Source: Bacillota bacterium (GTDB lineage: Bacteria; Bacillota; Clostridia; Lachnospirales; Lachnospiraceae). Taken from it: a stretch of DNA of 64,000 bases. Numbering within the stretch: position 1 is the first letter of the stretch; each line of letters starts with the position of its first letter. The stretch lies in contig JAEYGZ010000038.1 in NCBI GenBank assembly GCA_023409535.1, positions 124,001 through 188,000 on the forward strand. The letters are read 5' to 3'. The position numbers and the translations under genes were made by a program. Below the pieces are notes generated by a model, which worked only from the letters and a program-made list of their open reading frames with translations, was not told the DNA's origin and did not search any database. This document shows, piece by piece, positions 27,576-37,042 of this stretch.

Positions 27576-27795
27576 TCTCTTACCTCCTCCGCGCAAATCA
27601 TATCTATTCCTTCCGACTGCCTCACCATAGCCATCCTGTGGTTTTATAGTAATTATACCTAAGAATAAACAAAATCGCAAGCCGTCACCGAACATCTATT
27701 CTGCCCGGAAAAGACTTGCATTTTCCAATTCTAACGAGTATACTCTTTTTAATTTAAAAGTAAGCTGCCAAAACCGGCAGAGAGGAGAGTTGCCG

Positions 27796-28329
27796 ATGAA
27801 AACCCTGGAGACAAACCGCATCCTATTGCGCCCCTTTAAAGTAACGGATCTGGAGGATTTCTACGAATATGCCAAGAATTCCAAGGTAGGCCCCAATGCC
27901 GGGTGGCCTCCTCATGCGAGCCGCGAGGATTCAAGAAAAATTCTGACCTCCTTTATCGAAAGTGACGAGGTCTGGGCGGTTGTTCTAAAGGAAAATAAAA
28001 AGGTAATCGGTTCTGTCGGCATCCACAAGGACCAGCTGCGTACCGCAACCGACGTAAGAATGATCGGCTATGTGCTGTCGGAGGATTACTGGGGCAGAGG
28101 TATTATGACCGAAGCTGCCAGAGCTGCCATCGGCTATGCCTTTGAAACCACGGACATCACTCTGCTGACTGTTCACCATTATATTCATAATCAACGCTCC
28201 AGACGTGTGATTGAAAAGTTGGGCTTTCAATATGAGGGTACCCTGCGCCACTGCTCCAGGATTTTTGATGGATCCATCCATGATCTTTCCTGTTATTCCA
28301 TGACACGGGAGGAATGGGAGAAGCTGTAG
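27796..28329 (+). CDS. GNAT N-acetyltransferase, RimJ/RimL type
   Basis: A 177-residue GNAT. The start ETNRILLRPF, acetyl-CoA loop EDYWGRGIMTEAA and the HNQRSRRVIEKLGFQYEG segment match RimJ/RimL-like enzymes that acetylate N-termini or small molecules. The ATG at 27796 has SD AGAGGAGAG; a TTG two codons earlier is less suitable. It stands alone between divergent genes. The substrate cannot be inferred. Confidence 0.88.
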   Translation: MKTLETNRILLRPFKVTDLEDFYEYAKNSKVGPNAGWPPHASREDSRKILTSFIESDEVWAVVLKENKKVIGSVGIHKDQLRTATDVRMIGYVLSEDYWGRGIMTEAARAAIGYAFETTDITLLTVHHYIHNQRSRRVIEKLGFQYEGTLRHCSRIFDGSIHDLSCYSMTREEWEKL

Positions 28330-28548
28330 AATAAAAAAATGCTGCAAAGCGAATGAAAATACAACAAGCAGGACTATGACCTCCCTGCACTGTCCGGAAG
28401 ACATGCTGATGATATTGTACATCATAAGCGAACAAAGCGGTACGATTACGATATATCATATCAGCAGTGTATCTTCCCGTCTGTGAGTGAAGGGAGATCC
28501 TAGCGCCTGCTTGTATTTGTGGAACTGGAAGTGCAACAATCCTTATTT

Positions 28549-28851
28549 TTATTGTGTGGTAGGTGTCTCTGCCGGCGCGGTACCTTGCTGGGCAGCCCCT
28601 TCGCTTCCGGTAATATTTCTAATTAATTCAAAGGCTCCTGTGCTTGCCAGGCCGCTTGCCATTCCGCCTAATAGTATCTCCGGTGAAAATGTCCATCCGC
28701 TGATCCAAACATTTAGAATAATACCGATAATACCCAGGATGAGCGGTATATATTTATTCGGTATGACCGTGATGCTATGCTTGATTATGTAACCCAGGCA
28801 CAGGCAGATTGCCAGTACAACAATGACAACATATCTTGATAAGAATTCCAC
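28549..28851 (-). CDS. Holin-like protein, Hol44/holin superfamily V
   Basis: A 100-residue protein with three hydrophobic segments, the sequence NKYIPLILGIIGIILNVW and an Ala/Thr/Pro-rich soluble tail, as in the Phage_holin_5_2 (Hol44) family. Phage holins form membrane pores that release endolysin. No endolysin or other phage gene is adjacent, so it is either a prophage relic or a domesticated membrane protein. The gap on its left (28330-28548) shows nothing recognisable. Confidence 0.7.
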   Translation of the reverse strand: MEFLSRYVVIVVLAICLCLGYIIKHSITVIPNKYIPLILGIIGIILNVWISGWTFSPEILLGGMASGLASTGAFELIRNITGSEGAAQQGTAPAETPTTQ

Positions 28852-28968
28852 CCTAATTACTCCTTTCCAAATTACGAATATTCATTGTCCATCGAATGTG
28901 TATCTATATTCTTCGTCCAATATATGTTATGTCTCACATTGAAAAGGAATGCCAAGATTTTTCATTAA

Positions 28969-29718
28969 TTATCCGAAATGTCCGCTGACATACTCCAAGG
29001 TCTTTTCATTGGCGGGATTTGTAAATATCTTCTCTGTCGAATCATATTCAATTAAATCCCCAAGCAGGAAAAAGGCTGTTTTATCTGCGATACGCGATGC
29101 CTGCTGCATATTATGGGTAACGATGATAACCGTATAGGTTTTCTTAAGGATTGCCAGTAAATCCTCAATCTTATAGGTAGAGATAGGATCCAGTGCGCTG
29201 GTTGCTTCATCCAGAAGAATTACCTCCGGATTAAGTGCAATTGTTCTGGCGATGCACAGGCGCTGCTGCTGTCCGCCGGACAGTGACAGAGCACTCTTTT
29301 TAAGACGGTCCTTCACCTCATCCCAGAGAGCGGCTGCCTTCAGGCTGCTTTCCACGATCTCCTCCAGCTCGGCTTTCTTCTTCCCATGGTACCTGGGTGC
29401 ATAAGCGATGTTGTCATAGATGCTTAAGGTGAACGGGTTCGGCTTCTGAAATACCATTCCGATTTTTTTACGGATCAGCATCGGATCGATTTTACCGTCA
29501 TAAATGTTGATATCGTCATAAATTACTTCTCCTGTGATTTTACAGCCGGAGATGATATCGTTCATCCGGTTCAATACCCTGAGAAAAGTTGACTTACCGC
29601 AGCCGGAGGGGCCGATCAGCGCTGTTATCTCATTCTTCTCAATCTCCATGCTTACATTGTTTATGGCCTGCTTATTTCCATAATACAGATTCAGGTTCCT
29701 GGTCGTAATAATTCCCAT
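28969..29718 (-). CDS. pstB: Phosphate ABC transporter ATPase PstB
   Basis: A 249-residue ABC ATPase. Walker A GPSGCGKS, signature LSGGQQQR and Walker [13 protein letters not shown] are intact, and the segment [18 protein letters not shown] is diagnostic for PstB. It drives phosphate import through PstC-PstA. The frame extends 36 codons upstream into pstA, but the ATG at 29718, two bases after the pstA stop, gives the family start. No phoU gene follows in the window. Confidence 0.96.
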   Translation of the reverse strand: MGIITTRNLNLYYGNKQAINNVSMEIEKNEITALIGPSGCGKSTFLRVLNRMNDIISGCKITGEVIYDDINIYDGKIDPMLIRKKIGMVFQKPNPFTLSIYDNIAYAPRYHGKKKAELEEIVESSLKAAALWDEVKDRLKKSALSLSGGQQQRLCIARTIALNPEVILLDEATSALDPISTYKIEDLLAILKKTYTVIIVTHNMQQASRIADKTAFFLLGDLIEYDSTEKIFTNPANEKTLEYVSGHFG

Positions 29719-29720
29719 TC

Positions 29721-30599
29721 TTATAAGCTCACTTTCTTTTTGAATAGACCTGCGATGATATTCGCTGCAAGATTGATAGCAAATACCAGCATCATCAGAA
29801 TTGCAGCCATTGCATAAGGAACCCAATCGGGAGCGCCGCCTTCGGTGGCATACAGATAAAGCTGTACCGTTAACCCTGCTCCAGGCTGGGTAATATGCTT
29901 CACATAATTTGTGGGCATGGCATAATCCACGCCCGCCGTATAAAGAAGTGCAGCAGATTCACTTACAATTCGTCCGATGCTTAAAATGATTGCAACAACA
30001 ATTCCCGGAAGGGCACAGGGCAGCAATATGGTACGGATAATATGAAGCTTGGAGGCGCCCAGGGAGTATGCGGCTTCGCGATAGGTGGGATTAACCTGCA
30101 GCAATGCTTCCTCCGTAGTTCTGATCATGGTAGGCAGGACAATCAATGCACAGGTAAGGGCACCTGACAGCATGGAGCCGCTGCCGCTTCCGATTCTCAA
30201 GGCATTTACAAAGAAGGCCAGGCCAAACAAGCCATAGACGATGGACGGTATTCCCGCAAGGATTTCAATGGCAAACCGGAAAGCAGCTATTATTTTACCC
30301 GGCTTTGAATATTCAGCGAGATAAATTGCTGTTCCGATACCGAGGGGTATGGATATAACCAAGGTAATTAAAACAATATATAAGGTGTTAATAATCATCG
30401 GTGCAATCCCGTAGGTTTCATTCAAACGGGAAGGCGCCTTGGACAGAAATTCCCAGTTGATATAGGGAAGCCCTTTTACGATCAGATATGCAATAATAGC
30501 GATAACCAATACGATCACGGCAGCCGTAACCGTGTAAATCAAGGTCCGCACGGCGATAACGCCCGGTCTGATTTGTTTCTGATATATATTCTTATCCAT
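29721..30599 (-). CDS. pstA: Phosphate ABC transporter permease PstA
   Basis: A 292-residue membrane protein with six predicted helices and the EAA-type permease loop around [20 protein letters not shown]. With PstC it forms the phosphate channel. It overlaps pstC by 8 nt, so the two permeases are translationally coupled. Length is normal. Confidence 0.95.
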   Translation of the reverse strand: MDKNIYQKQIRPGVIAVRTLIYTVTAAVIVLVIAIIAYLIVKGLPYINWEFLSKAPSRLNETYGIAPMIINTLYIVLITLVISIPLGIGTAIYLAEYSKPGKIIAAFRFAIEILAGIPSIVYGLFGLAFFVNALRIGSGSGSMLSGALTCALIVLPTMIRTTEEALLQVNPTYREAAYSLGASKLHIIRTILLPCALPGIVVAIILSIGRIVSESAALLYTAGVDYAMPTNYVKHITQPGAGLTVQLYLYATEGGAPDWVPYAMAAILMMLVFAINLAANIIAGLFKKKVSL

Positions 30600-31470
30600 T
30601 TCGCTTGCCCGCCTTTTTATTTAAGAAATGAAAAACAGAATTGATGATAAAAATGAATACGAAAAGCACCAAACCAATTCCGATCAGCACGCCTCTGGTT
30701 TCTTCCGTTGCATAGGACATCTCCGTAACAATGGCTGTAGTTAAGAAACGGACCGGTATCAGCATGGAAGGCATCTGAGGTATGTTCCCTGCCACCATAA
30801 TGACCGCCATGGTTTCACCGATGGCCCTTCCGACTCCCAGCAGAACCGCAGCCATAATTCCCGACTTGGCAGCAGGCAGAATAATGGTAAACAGCGCATA
30901 TTCCTTTCGCACACCTAAGGCAAAGGCAGCTTCCATATAGCTTTTGTCCACGGCGTTAATACTCGATTCGCTTACACTGATGATTGTGGGCAATGTCATA
31001 ATAATTAAGACGATAATCGCAGAGACCATATTAAGTCCGGAGGAAAGATCAAATATCTTCTGCACATAGGGAACGATAAAAATGAGGCCCAGAAAGCCAT
31101 AAATAACAGAAGGAATTCCGGCTAACAGGCTGATAATCATTCTAAATACCGAGCCGATACTCTTTGGCATCAGCTGCCCGATGGCCAAAGCCACCAGAAT
31201 TGAGACAGGAACCGCAATCAGGATCGTGAAGAAGGTGGCATAAAAGGAGGATAAAATAAATACTAATATTCCATATTGCGGCGGCTGGTTGGCAGAATTC
31301 CACACCGGACCAAAGAGGAACTCTTTGAGCCCTACCTTTACAATACTCGGCCCACCGTTGACTCCCATATATATTGCAATTAAAATAACGGATAACAAAG
31401 TAATAACAGCGAAGGAAAAAACAACAGCCTTGAAAATGCTGTTAGCCAAAGACACTTTCTGATTTTTCAT
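30592..31470 (-). CDS. pstC: Phosphate ABC transporter permease PstC
   Basis: A 292-residue membrane permease with six hydrophobic segments and an EAA-type loop (EAAFALGVRKEYALFTIILP). It partners PstA. SD AGGAGAAG lies just before the ATG. The distance to pstS (113 bp) contains a stable hairpin that probably separates expression of the abundant binding protein from the membrane components. Confidence 0.95.
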   Translation of the reverse strand: MKNQKVSLANSIFKAVVFSFAVITLLSVILIAIYMGVNGGPSIVKVGLKEFLFGPVWNSANQPPQYGILVFILSSFYATFFTILIAVPVSILVALAIGQLMPKSIGSVFRMIISLLAGIPSVIYGFLGLIFIVPYVQKIFDLSSGLNMVSAIIVLIIMTLPTIISVSESSINAVDKSYMEAAFALGVRKEYALFTIILPAAKSGIMAAVLLGVGRAIGETMAVIMVAGNIPQMPSMLIPVRFLTTAIVTEMSYATEETRGVLIGIGLVLFVFIFIINSVFHFLNKKAGKRNG

Positions 31471-31525
31471 ATCTTCTCCTTAAGTATTAGGATTGGCAGA
31501 TCAATGAAATGTCATAAATCGGATT

Positions 31526-31550
31526 TTGGCACTGCCAAAGGCAGTGCCAA
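31526..31550 (-). terminator. Intercistronic hairpin pstS-pstC
   Basis: A perfect 11-bp inverted repeat TTGGCACTGCC/GGCAGTGCCAA with a 3-nt loop, not followed by a T-run on the minus strand. It probably protects the pstS mRNA or attenuates read-through into pstCAB. Confidence 0.7.
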
Positions 31551-31583
31551 GTCCAAACTCTATAATAATATTTGCATAAATTA

Positions 31584-32966
31584 TTACTTCGTTACTGTTA
31601 TCTTGCCGGTTGCCTTTTTACTTCCGTCCTTCGTGGTAACGGTAATCGTTGCGCTGCCTGCTTTCTTACCGGTTACAACGCCTGCAGCAGAAACAGTTGC
31701 GATGGCTGTATCGGAAGACTTCCAGGTTACATCCTTGTTAATCGCATCCGCGGGACTAACGGTAGCTTTTAAGGTAACCGTCTTGCCAACGGCAACCTTT
31801 GCACTGGTTTTATCTAATTTTACGCCGTCTACCGGATTGGCAACTGTTACCTTACAGGTTGCAGTTACATTGGAACCATCGGTTGCCGCTGCAGTAATGA
31901 CTGCAGTTCCTGCGTCAACACCTGTCACCTTGCCGGTAGAAGATACCGTAGCTACCTGAGGGTTAGAAGAGGTAAAGGTTAATTTCGGATTAGTGGTATC
32001 AGCAGGAGCAACCACCGGAGCTAAGGAATAGCTGTATGCAGGCTTAATGCTGATAGCATTGCTTCTTAATGTAATGTCGGTTGCCTTTGTTCTGACAAGA
32101 TTGTTCTTAACGAAGCCCATCTTATCAATAATTTTCTGACCATCAGCACTTGCAATGAAGTCTAAGAAAGCCTGAGCTGCAGGAGTGGTCTTCTTATTCT
32201 TGTTAGAAACCAGCAAGAAAGGTCTCTTAATTAAATAGGTACCATCTGCAACCGTATACTTGGAGGGTTCAACGCCTTCAACCTTAAGTGCCTTTACCTT
32301 GGTCTCATCCATATCGCCAAGAGACATATAGCCGATTGCTCCTGCGTTATTCTGAACGGAAGTCTGCATAACACCTGTGCTGGCAAGAGAGCCGTCCAGC
32401 TTTACATCATAACCGCCGGGAAGTGCTTTGCCAAAGTCTACCTTAAAGAAGTCCTCGAAACAGCTTCTGGTACCGGAGCCTGCTTCACGTCCGAAGGGAG
32501 CAATCTTAACGCTTCGTGTATAAGAATCACCGATCTGATTCCAGTTAAGAGCAGAGGTATCTCTGGTGTAGATTTTATAGAGCAGTTCCGGGGAGATCTC
32601 ATTAAGCGGGTTATCCTTGTAAACAACAATTGCAAGCCCATCCAGACAGATCTGAATTTTGTTTAATACCTGTGACTCAGCTGCAGTTAAATCTCTGCTT
32701 GACATACCAAAATCAACTGCACTCTTGGCATCTGTGGCGTCAGTAATACCTGCGCCTGAACCGGTAACATTCTGCTCAATAATCTTGATGCCAGGATTCT
32801 TCTCGGTAAAAGCCTCCGCAAGAGCCTGGATAAGCGGGTTAACTGAAGTCGAACCGGAGAAAACCACTGTTCCTGTAACTGAAGCTGCCGATGCAGGAGT
32901 CGGACCAGAAACAAAGCTGGTAACTGCTAATGCTAATACTAAAACTGCAGACATTAACTTTTTCAT
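31584..32966 (-). CDS. pstS: Phosphate-binding protein PstS with two C-terminal Big2 domains
   Basis: A 460-residue secreted protein. Residues 1-28 are a signal peptide ending ASA, with no lipobox cysteine. Residues ~30-290 are a PstS domain with phosphate-binding motifs (GSTSVNP, GREAGSGTR). The rest holds two bacterial Ig-like (Big2) domains with the S-S-x-x-x-x-A-T-V pattern. Gram-positive PstS proteins are usually lipoproteins of about 300 residues. Here the Ig-like tail may instead hold the protein in the wall. It is first in the pst operon. Confidence 0.92.
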   Translation of the reverse strand: MKKLMSAVLVLALAVTSFVSGPTPASAASVTGTVVFSGSTSVNPLIQALAEAFTEKNPGIKIIEQNVTGSGAGITDATDAKSAVDFGMSSRDLTAAESQVLNKIQICLDGLAIVVYKDNPLNEISPELLYKIYTRDTSALNWNQIGDSYTRSVKIAPFGREAGSGTRSCFEDFFKVDFGKALPGGYDVKLDGSLASTGVMQTSVQNNAGAIGYMSLGDMDETKVKALKVEGVEPSKYTVADGTYLIKRPFLLVSNKNKKTTPAAQAFLDFIASADGQKIIDKMGFVKNNLVRTKATDITLRSNAISIKPAYSYSLAPVVAPADTTNPKLTFTSSNPQVATVSSTGKVTGVDAGTAVITAAATDGSNVTATCKVTVANPVDGVKLDKTSAKVAVGKTVTLKATVSPADAINKDVTWKSSDTAIATVSAAGVVTGKKAGSATITVTTKDGSKKATGKITVTK

Positions 32967-33017
32967 AATACATCTCCTTATATAATCTTATTTTTTACCT
33001 TTGCATTACTATTAATT

Positions 33018-33110
33018 ATTATAAGGGGTGTAATGTAAAATCGAATACCAGTAAATGGTAAAATATACGTAACAAATTGTAAAGTTAATGAAAATTATTG
33101 TAACTTTGTT
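33018..33110 (-). promoter_or_regulatory. pstS promoter with Pho-box-like repeats
   Basis: TATAAT lies at 33023-33018 on the minus strand without a -35 at the right distance. Upstream, TTAC/TTTACA units recur roughly every 10-11 bp (about 33034-33110 on the minus strand), as in PhoP boxes (TTAACA-like units). This points to PhoP-activated transcription under phosphate limitation. The repeat family is known; its use here is inferred. Confidence 0.55.
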
Positions 33111-33745
33111 ATATCCTCCCTGCTTTGGTTAGATACTATCTTTCCGTAACGCAAGGGGATAGAAACCCTCCGGTTGAAGAATGCGATAATCGGCCCCATG
33201 AAAAACGCGGTGACCACCGTTCCAATCCCTACGGTAGCCCCCAGAAAGTAACCTATTATGGTGCAAATAAAGTCGGAACCTATTCTGCAATATTGAAAGC
33301 GGGCAACCTTCTTCTCGGATAAGATAAGTGCCACCGCATCATAGGTTGAAACCCCTAAATCTCCGGTAAAATATAACGAAGAGCCAAAACACATAATAAT
33401 TATTCCGCTCACCAGGAACAGGATCTTCAGCCATATGGCCGGATTCGGCAGATTGGTATCAAACAACCAGGAGGAAAACTGTACCACATACCCTAATAAG
33501 AATATATTAATCACCGTACCTAAGCCGATCTTACGCTTATCGACGATAAAGACCACCACCAGCATAAGCAGATTCAATATGGAGTAAAAGGTTCCGTAGC
33601 CAATCGGTATATGCGCCCAGATACCGTGGGCCAGCACCTGAAAAGGGTCCATTCCAAACGCTGAAAAGTTAAACATCCCCACGCTAAATCCTGCGATTAA
33701 TACACCGCATACCGTCATAATAATCCTTCTTACTTTCTCACTCAT
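33095..33745 (-). CDS. YczE/YitT-family membrane protein
   Basis: A 216-residue protein with five or six hydrophobic helices and the motifs NFSAFGMDPFQV and GDLGVSTYDAVAL, as in the YczE/YyaS family. The function of these proteins is not established. The ATG at 33745 with SD GAGGAGAC is preferred to an upstream TTG. It runs toward pstS, ending within the pst control region. Confidence 0.8.
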   Translation of the reverse strand: MSEKVRRIIMTVCGVLIAGFSVGMFNFSAFGMDPFQVLAHGIWAHIPIGYGTFYSILNLLMLVVVFIVDKRKIGLGTVINIFLLGYVVQFSSWLFDTNLPNPAIWLKILFLVSGIIIMCFGSSLYFTGDLGVSTYDAVALILSEKKVARFQYCRIGSDFICTIIGYFLGATVGIGTVVTAFFMGPIIAFFNRRVSIPLRYGKIVSNQSREDITKLQ

Positions 33746-33824
33746 CTTCTGTCTCCTCAATCACCGTTTAATATTGTTCATCTGCAGGCCGGCAATGATG
33801 CTTTACCGCCATTAGAAGCATTTC

Positions 33825-34051
33825 TTATTCAGGTAAGTAATAAGCACCCGCTATCTCCCAGGAATTATCGGCATTTAATTGCAAACCTGTTACCATATAT
33901 CCGGCACAGTCCGCATGAACTCCGGTAGGCCCGATCAGATACTGCTTCAGCATCAGGTAAGACTCATTGCTAACCGTATCTATGACAGCATCGCATACTC
34001 CGTCAGCATAAGCCGCATCCGCGGCTTTCCCCTATTCTTAATTCTCTCCAC
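33825..34051 (-). pseudogene. Small frameshifted gene
   Basis: A GTG at 34051 with good SD (AAAGGAG, 8-nt spacing) starts a frame that soon goes out of register. A second frame, open from about 34031 to TAA at 33825, encodes a coherent tail rich in Asp, Ala and Tyr (for example CAGYMVTGLQLNADNSWEI). One indel near 34030 would join them to about 75 residues. I do not recognise the family. Confidence 0.4.
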
Positions 34052-34069
34052 TGACTTATCTCCTTTGTA

Positions 34070-34792
34070 TTAATTTCCATATTGGTCATGAACATACGGC
34101 AATACAGCCCAGGTAACATCCTCCGCCAATATGCTTTTCGGTTCAATTTTAGAATTCACAACCGGTGAGATAGAGCAGCCATATTCTTTGCAGTCCAGAC
34201 ACCGGTCAACACCCTTTCTCTCTGCGCATTTTAACTGGTCACATAGCTCCTCCTCTGGCTTGTTATAACAGCCGGGACAGCGCATGCTCCAGTCCTCCGT
34301 CCGGTAGACGCGGGTTAACCGCTCCCGCAGTTCTTCGCGAAATTCCTCACTGATTGTACCACCCGAATAATGAATGCACAAGTCACAACGCTGACCGCAT
34401 TTTGAATAAATCGCATTATCCTTCGGAAAGGTCTTGCGGTTTGGCTTTTTCTTTATTCTGATAAGTTGCTTAACCCCCTCGAGTGTGTCCAGATCCGCTA
34501 CTGGGATCAACATCCATTTGCCGTCATGATAGGTCTTGCTGTTATCATAAATATCTTGCAGTATCTGCAAAAATGTACTTCTTTCTGCTTCAAACCGTTC
34601 CCGTTCCGCTTTGCCGAAGATAACCAGAAAATCATACCTGTCCTCGCGAATATAGATGGTTAATACCGTTTTTCCGCCTCTTCGAAACTTAAGCTCATCC
34701 TTGCCGTTACCCACCTCATCCAGGGCATAGTTCCCCCTCATAAAACACATGGCTTCCTCACTGACCTTCTGAAGCATTGTCCCGCTCAACAT
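34070..34792 (-). CDS. DUF3788-DUF3795 fusion protein
   Basis: A 240-residue protein. The first ~120 residues match my recollection of DUF3788 and the second half is a cysteine-rich DUF3795-type zinc domain (CGQRCDLC, CPGCYN, CLDCKEYGC). Function unknown. The ATG at 34792 has SD GGGAGAGG and lies 35 nt inside the end of the MerR-type gene, so the two are cotranscribed and probably coupled. The regulator's GyrI-like domain suggests a small-molecule response, but the substrate is unknown. Confidence 0.7.
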   Translation of the reverse strand: MLSGTMLQKVSEEAMCFMRGNYALDEVGNGKDELKFRRGGKTVLTIYIREDRYDFLVIFGKAERERFEAERSTFLQILQDIYDNSKTYHDGKWMLIPVADLDTLEGVKQLIRIKKKPNRKTFPKDNAIYSKCGQRCDLCIHYSGGTISEEFREELRERLTRVYRTEDWSMRCPGCYNKPEEELCDQLKCAERKGVDRCLDCKEYGCSISPVVNSKIEPKSILAEDVTWAVLPYVHDQYGN

Positions 34793-35738
34793 AATCCTCT
34801 CCCTTCTCTCGCATCCGTACCGGAATAAATACATCCTGCTGGTACCGGTTTAATTTCCTTGCAATATCCCATGGCAGTATTTCCTCAATCATTTCATCAC
34901 GGTTGAATGCACCGTTTTCATCTGTATCCGGTTCAAAATGCTCACTTTTTTGTACCCATTCTCTCAGCAGCCGGAAGATTTCATCCATATCCTCCATAAA
35001 GGAACCAGCAACTGCATACAAGCCGCCTTCCAAGGTATCCTCCAGATAAGATGATGTGTTTATGAAATTCCCCGGAACTTTTAAATTCATGATCCATTCG
35101 TCATTTGGCCTTCTGTAATAAAAGCAGTTGCGCAGCCCAGGCACCGGCAGCAATCCATACCCGGCAAATAAATTCTGCATATTGTCCCCATCAAGAGCTG
35201 CGGACGCACCGTTACTCCTTCGTGAGGTCAGGACCCGCATGGACGGAAGCCTGATGATCCTGACATCCTTTAAGCGCAAAGCCTCCCGGCTTACCTCAGA
35301 CAGTCTTGCAAAGGTAATCGGATTACTTTCCGCCTCAGGTGCAAGGCGCTTTTGCGTCTCCTCATAAAGTATCGTGATCGCTGATATCTTCTTTATTCCG
35401 GCAGAAAGCATCTTTTGCAGAAAATCATCCACCAGCCGGCGCAGTTCAGATAATGCCGTTATCTCACCGTCAAGTGCCTCCAGCTTATCCACAAAGGCCT
35501 GAATTAGGGAAATTGTACTGTTATCCTTGAAGATAGCGACAATATCCTTCATGGGTATCTGCAATTTACGCAGAACTATTATCTGCTTCAGGCGCTCGAT
35601 TGCCGCAGCATCATAATAGCGTTGTGCTTTGTTATCCGGATGGCAGCTCCAGATAATACCCACCTGCTCGTAATACCGGAGTGTTCTGCTGGATAACCCA
35701 AAGCTTTCCACAACATCATTAATTCTGATTAAATCCAT
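34758..35738 (-). CDS. MerR-family regulator with GyrI-like effector domain
   Basis: A 326-residue protein. The N-terminal MerR HTH (SSRTLRYYEQVGI) is followed by a dimerisation helix and a ~150-residue GyrI-like ligand-binding domain. It would bend a 19-bp-spaced promoter on ligand binding. The ATG at 35738 is six bases after AGGTG; an ATG three codons earlier overlaps that SD. Its own promoter has the 19-bp spacer typical of MerR targets. Confidence 0.85.
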   Translation of the reverse strand: MDLIRINDVVESFGLSSRTLRYYEQVGIIWSCHPDNKAQRYYDAAAIERLKQIIVLRKLQIPMKDIVAIFKDNSTISLIQAFVDKLEALDGEITALSELRRLVDDFLQKMLSAGIKKISAITILYEETQKRLAPEAESNPITFARLSEVSREALRLKDVRIIRLPSMRVLTSRRSNGASAALDGDNMQNLFAGYGLLPVPGLRNCFYYRRPNDEWIMNLKVPGNFINTSSYLEDTLEGGLYAVAGSFMEDMDEIFRLLREWVQKSEHFEPDTDENGAFNRDEMIEEILPWDIARKLNRYQQDVFIPVRMREKGEDYVERDNASEGQ

Positions 35739-35759
35739 AAGCATCACCTTCTTACCAGC

Positions 35760-35790
35760 ATTATACCAGTTGACGTTAGGTCAATGTCAA
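35760..35790 (-). promoter_or_regulatory. MerR-type promoter with 19-bp spacer
   Basis: TTGACA (35790-35785) and TATAAT (35765-35760) on the minus strand are separated by 19 bp. The spacer contains the dyad TTGAC-N5-GTCAA (35770-35784). This is the classic arrangement for activation by a MerR protein. Confidence 0.8.
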
Positions 35791-35815
35791 TGGATATTTT
35801 AAAGCTTTATTAAAC

Positions 35816-35847
35816 AAAAAAATAGGATTGTTTCCAATCCCATTTTT
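35816..35847 (-). terminator. Nitroreductase gene terminator
   Basis: GGATTG/CAATCC stem with a GAAA-type loop, followed on the minus strand by a run of T. It lies downstream of the nitroreductase gene. Confidence 0.75.
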
Positions 35848-35914
35848 CAATGTTCTGCCTATCTTCGGGTATCCGCTCGGAGCTGCTTGTCATATGAATT
35901 AATTTAAGGAACGA

Positions 35915-36535
35915 TCAGATAAAGGTTACAAACTCACCGGCGGCCTTTCTGGCACCTCTTAACTTTCTGCTATTTGGATCCATCTTGCCCATTGTTATCA
36001 TGATTACCGGAAGCTGCTGCTCCGGAAGCTTCAATATTTCCTGGACTTTCTTCTGATCGAAATAAATCATTGGGCAGGTATCCCAGCCTTTATCCTTTGC
36101 CAGCAGCATAAAAAGCATTGCCGACAAGGATGCATTTCGTATCGCCTCATCATGCTGAAAGGTTTCTCCCCAGCCTTCATAAAGGTCATAAATCATATTC
36201 ACCGTACCCTGGAATTCCTCCTCATTTATAATTCCAAGCAGCTTCGTACCTTCATAAATATTCTCTGCATTTTTATAAGCCAGCTTATCCCCGGCGATTA
36301 TGATAACAGCTGAGGATGTCTTTACTTTATATTGCTTGTAGGCTGCTTCATATATTTCCCGCTTCACTTCCGGATTTGTCACAACATAATAATTCGCATG
36401 CTGAAGATTAAATGCGGAAGGAGCGGAAGTCAGCTCATCGAATATATTCTCAAAATCTTTCCTCGGAATTTCAAGCCCTTCCATAAATTTATTGGCAGAT
36501 CTTCTTTCTCTGACTACGTTTATTAATTCGCTCAT
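35915..36535 (-). CDS. Nitroreductase-family FMN oxidoreductase
   Basis: A 206-residue flavoprotein with RERRSANKF at the N-terminus, APSAFNLQHANYYVV in the middle and a C-terminal segment MGKMDPNSRK typical of nitroreductases. It probably reduces nitro compounds, quinones or related electrophiles with NAD(P)H. It is divergent from an HxlR-type regulator with shared operator sites, a common arrangement for redox- or electrophile-responsive control. Confidence 0.88.
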   Translation of the reverse strand: MSELINVVRERRSANKFMEGLEIPRKDFENIFDELTSAPSAFNLQHANYYVVTNPEVKREIYEAAYKQYKVKTSSAVIIIAGDKLAYKNAENIYEGTKLLGIINEEEFQGTVNMIYDLYEGWGETFQHDEAIRNASLSAMLFMLLAKDKGWDTCPMIYFDQKKVQEILKLPEQQLPVIMITMGKMDPNSRKLRGARKAAGEFVTFI

Positions 36536-36614
36536 TTTTATGACTCCTTTTCCTCTTTTGATCTCTGTACAATACTGAAATAATAACTGAACTGAGTATG
36601 GACCAAGTATTTAT

Positions 36615-36672
36615 TACTTACTTTATGTAAGTATATTATAATAAATGTGTTGCTTTTGTCAAGTAAGTATTG
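36615..36672. promoter_or_regulatory. Divergent promoter region with HxlR operator
   Basis: A perfect 7-5-7 inverted repeat TACTTAC-N5-GTAAGTA (36615-36633) lies just past the -10 of the nitroreductase promoter: TTGACA at 36662-36657, 16 bp, TATAAT at 36640-36635 on the minus strand. A further half-site AAGTAAGTA lies at about 36661-36669. A plus-strand promoter for the regulator (TTGCTT, 17 bp, TAATAT) overlaps it. Repression of both genes is expected. Confidence 0.75.
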
Positions 36673-36696
36673 TAATATATTTTAGAGGTGATGAAT

Positions 36697-37011
36697 ATGC
36701 ATGATTATTCTTTATGTCCTAAATATGAAAAGGCTTTTGATATATTAGGAAAACGTTGGAACGGCCTGATTATTAAGGTTATGATGGAAGGTCCAAAACG
36801 ATTTTCCGATATTTCCTCCTATATTCCCAACATGAGCGACCGGATGCTGGGAGAGCGCTTTAAAGAGTTAGAGGCTTTGGGTATTATTAAAAGAAATGTC
36901 TATCCTGACATTCCGGTCCGAATCGAGTATGAACTCACCGAGAAGGGGAGCGCTTTGAATACAGCTCTGAATGAAATTCAGAGCTGGGCATCAAAATGGA
37001 TTGACGAATAA
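36697..37011 (+). CDS. HxlR-family transcriptional regulator
   Basis: A 104-residue winged-helix protein with the HxlR pattern: CPKYEKAFDILGKRWNGLII, then DRMLGERFKELEALGII. A cysteine near the N-terminus (residue 6) is often redox-active in the related HypR/YodB proteins. The ATG at 36697 follows GAGGTG by 6 nt. It probably controls the divergent nitroreductase. Confidence 0.88.
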   Translation: MHDYSLCPKYEKAFDILGKRWNGLIIKVMMEGPKRFSDISSYIPNMSDRMLGERFKELEALGIIKRNVYPDIPVRIEYELTEKGSALNTALNEIQSWASKWIDE

Positions 37012-37042
37012 TTGACTTTTCAATAATACAAACAGCCCTAAC

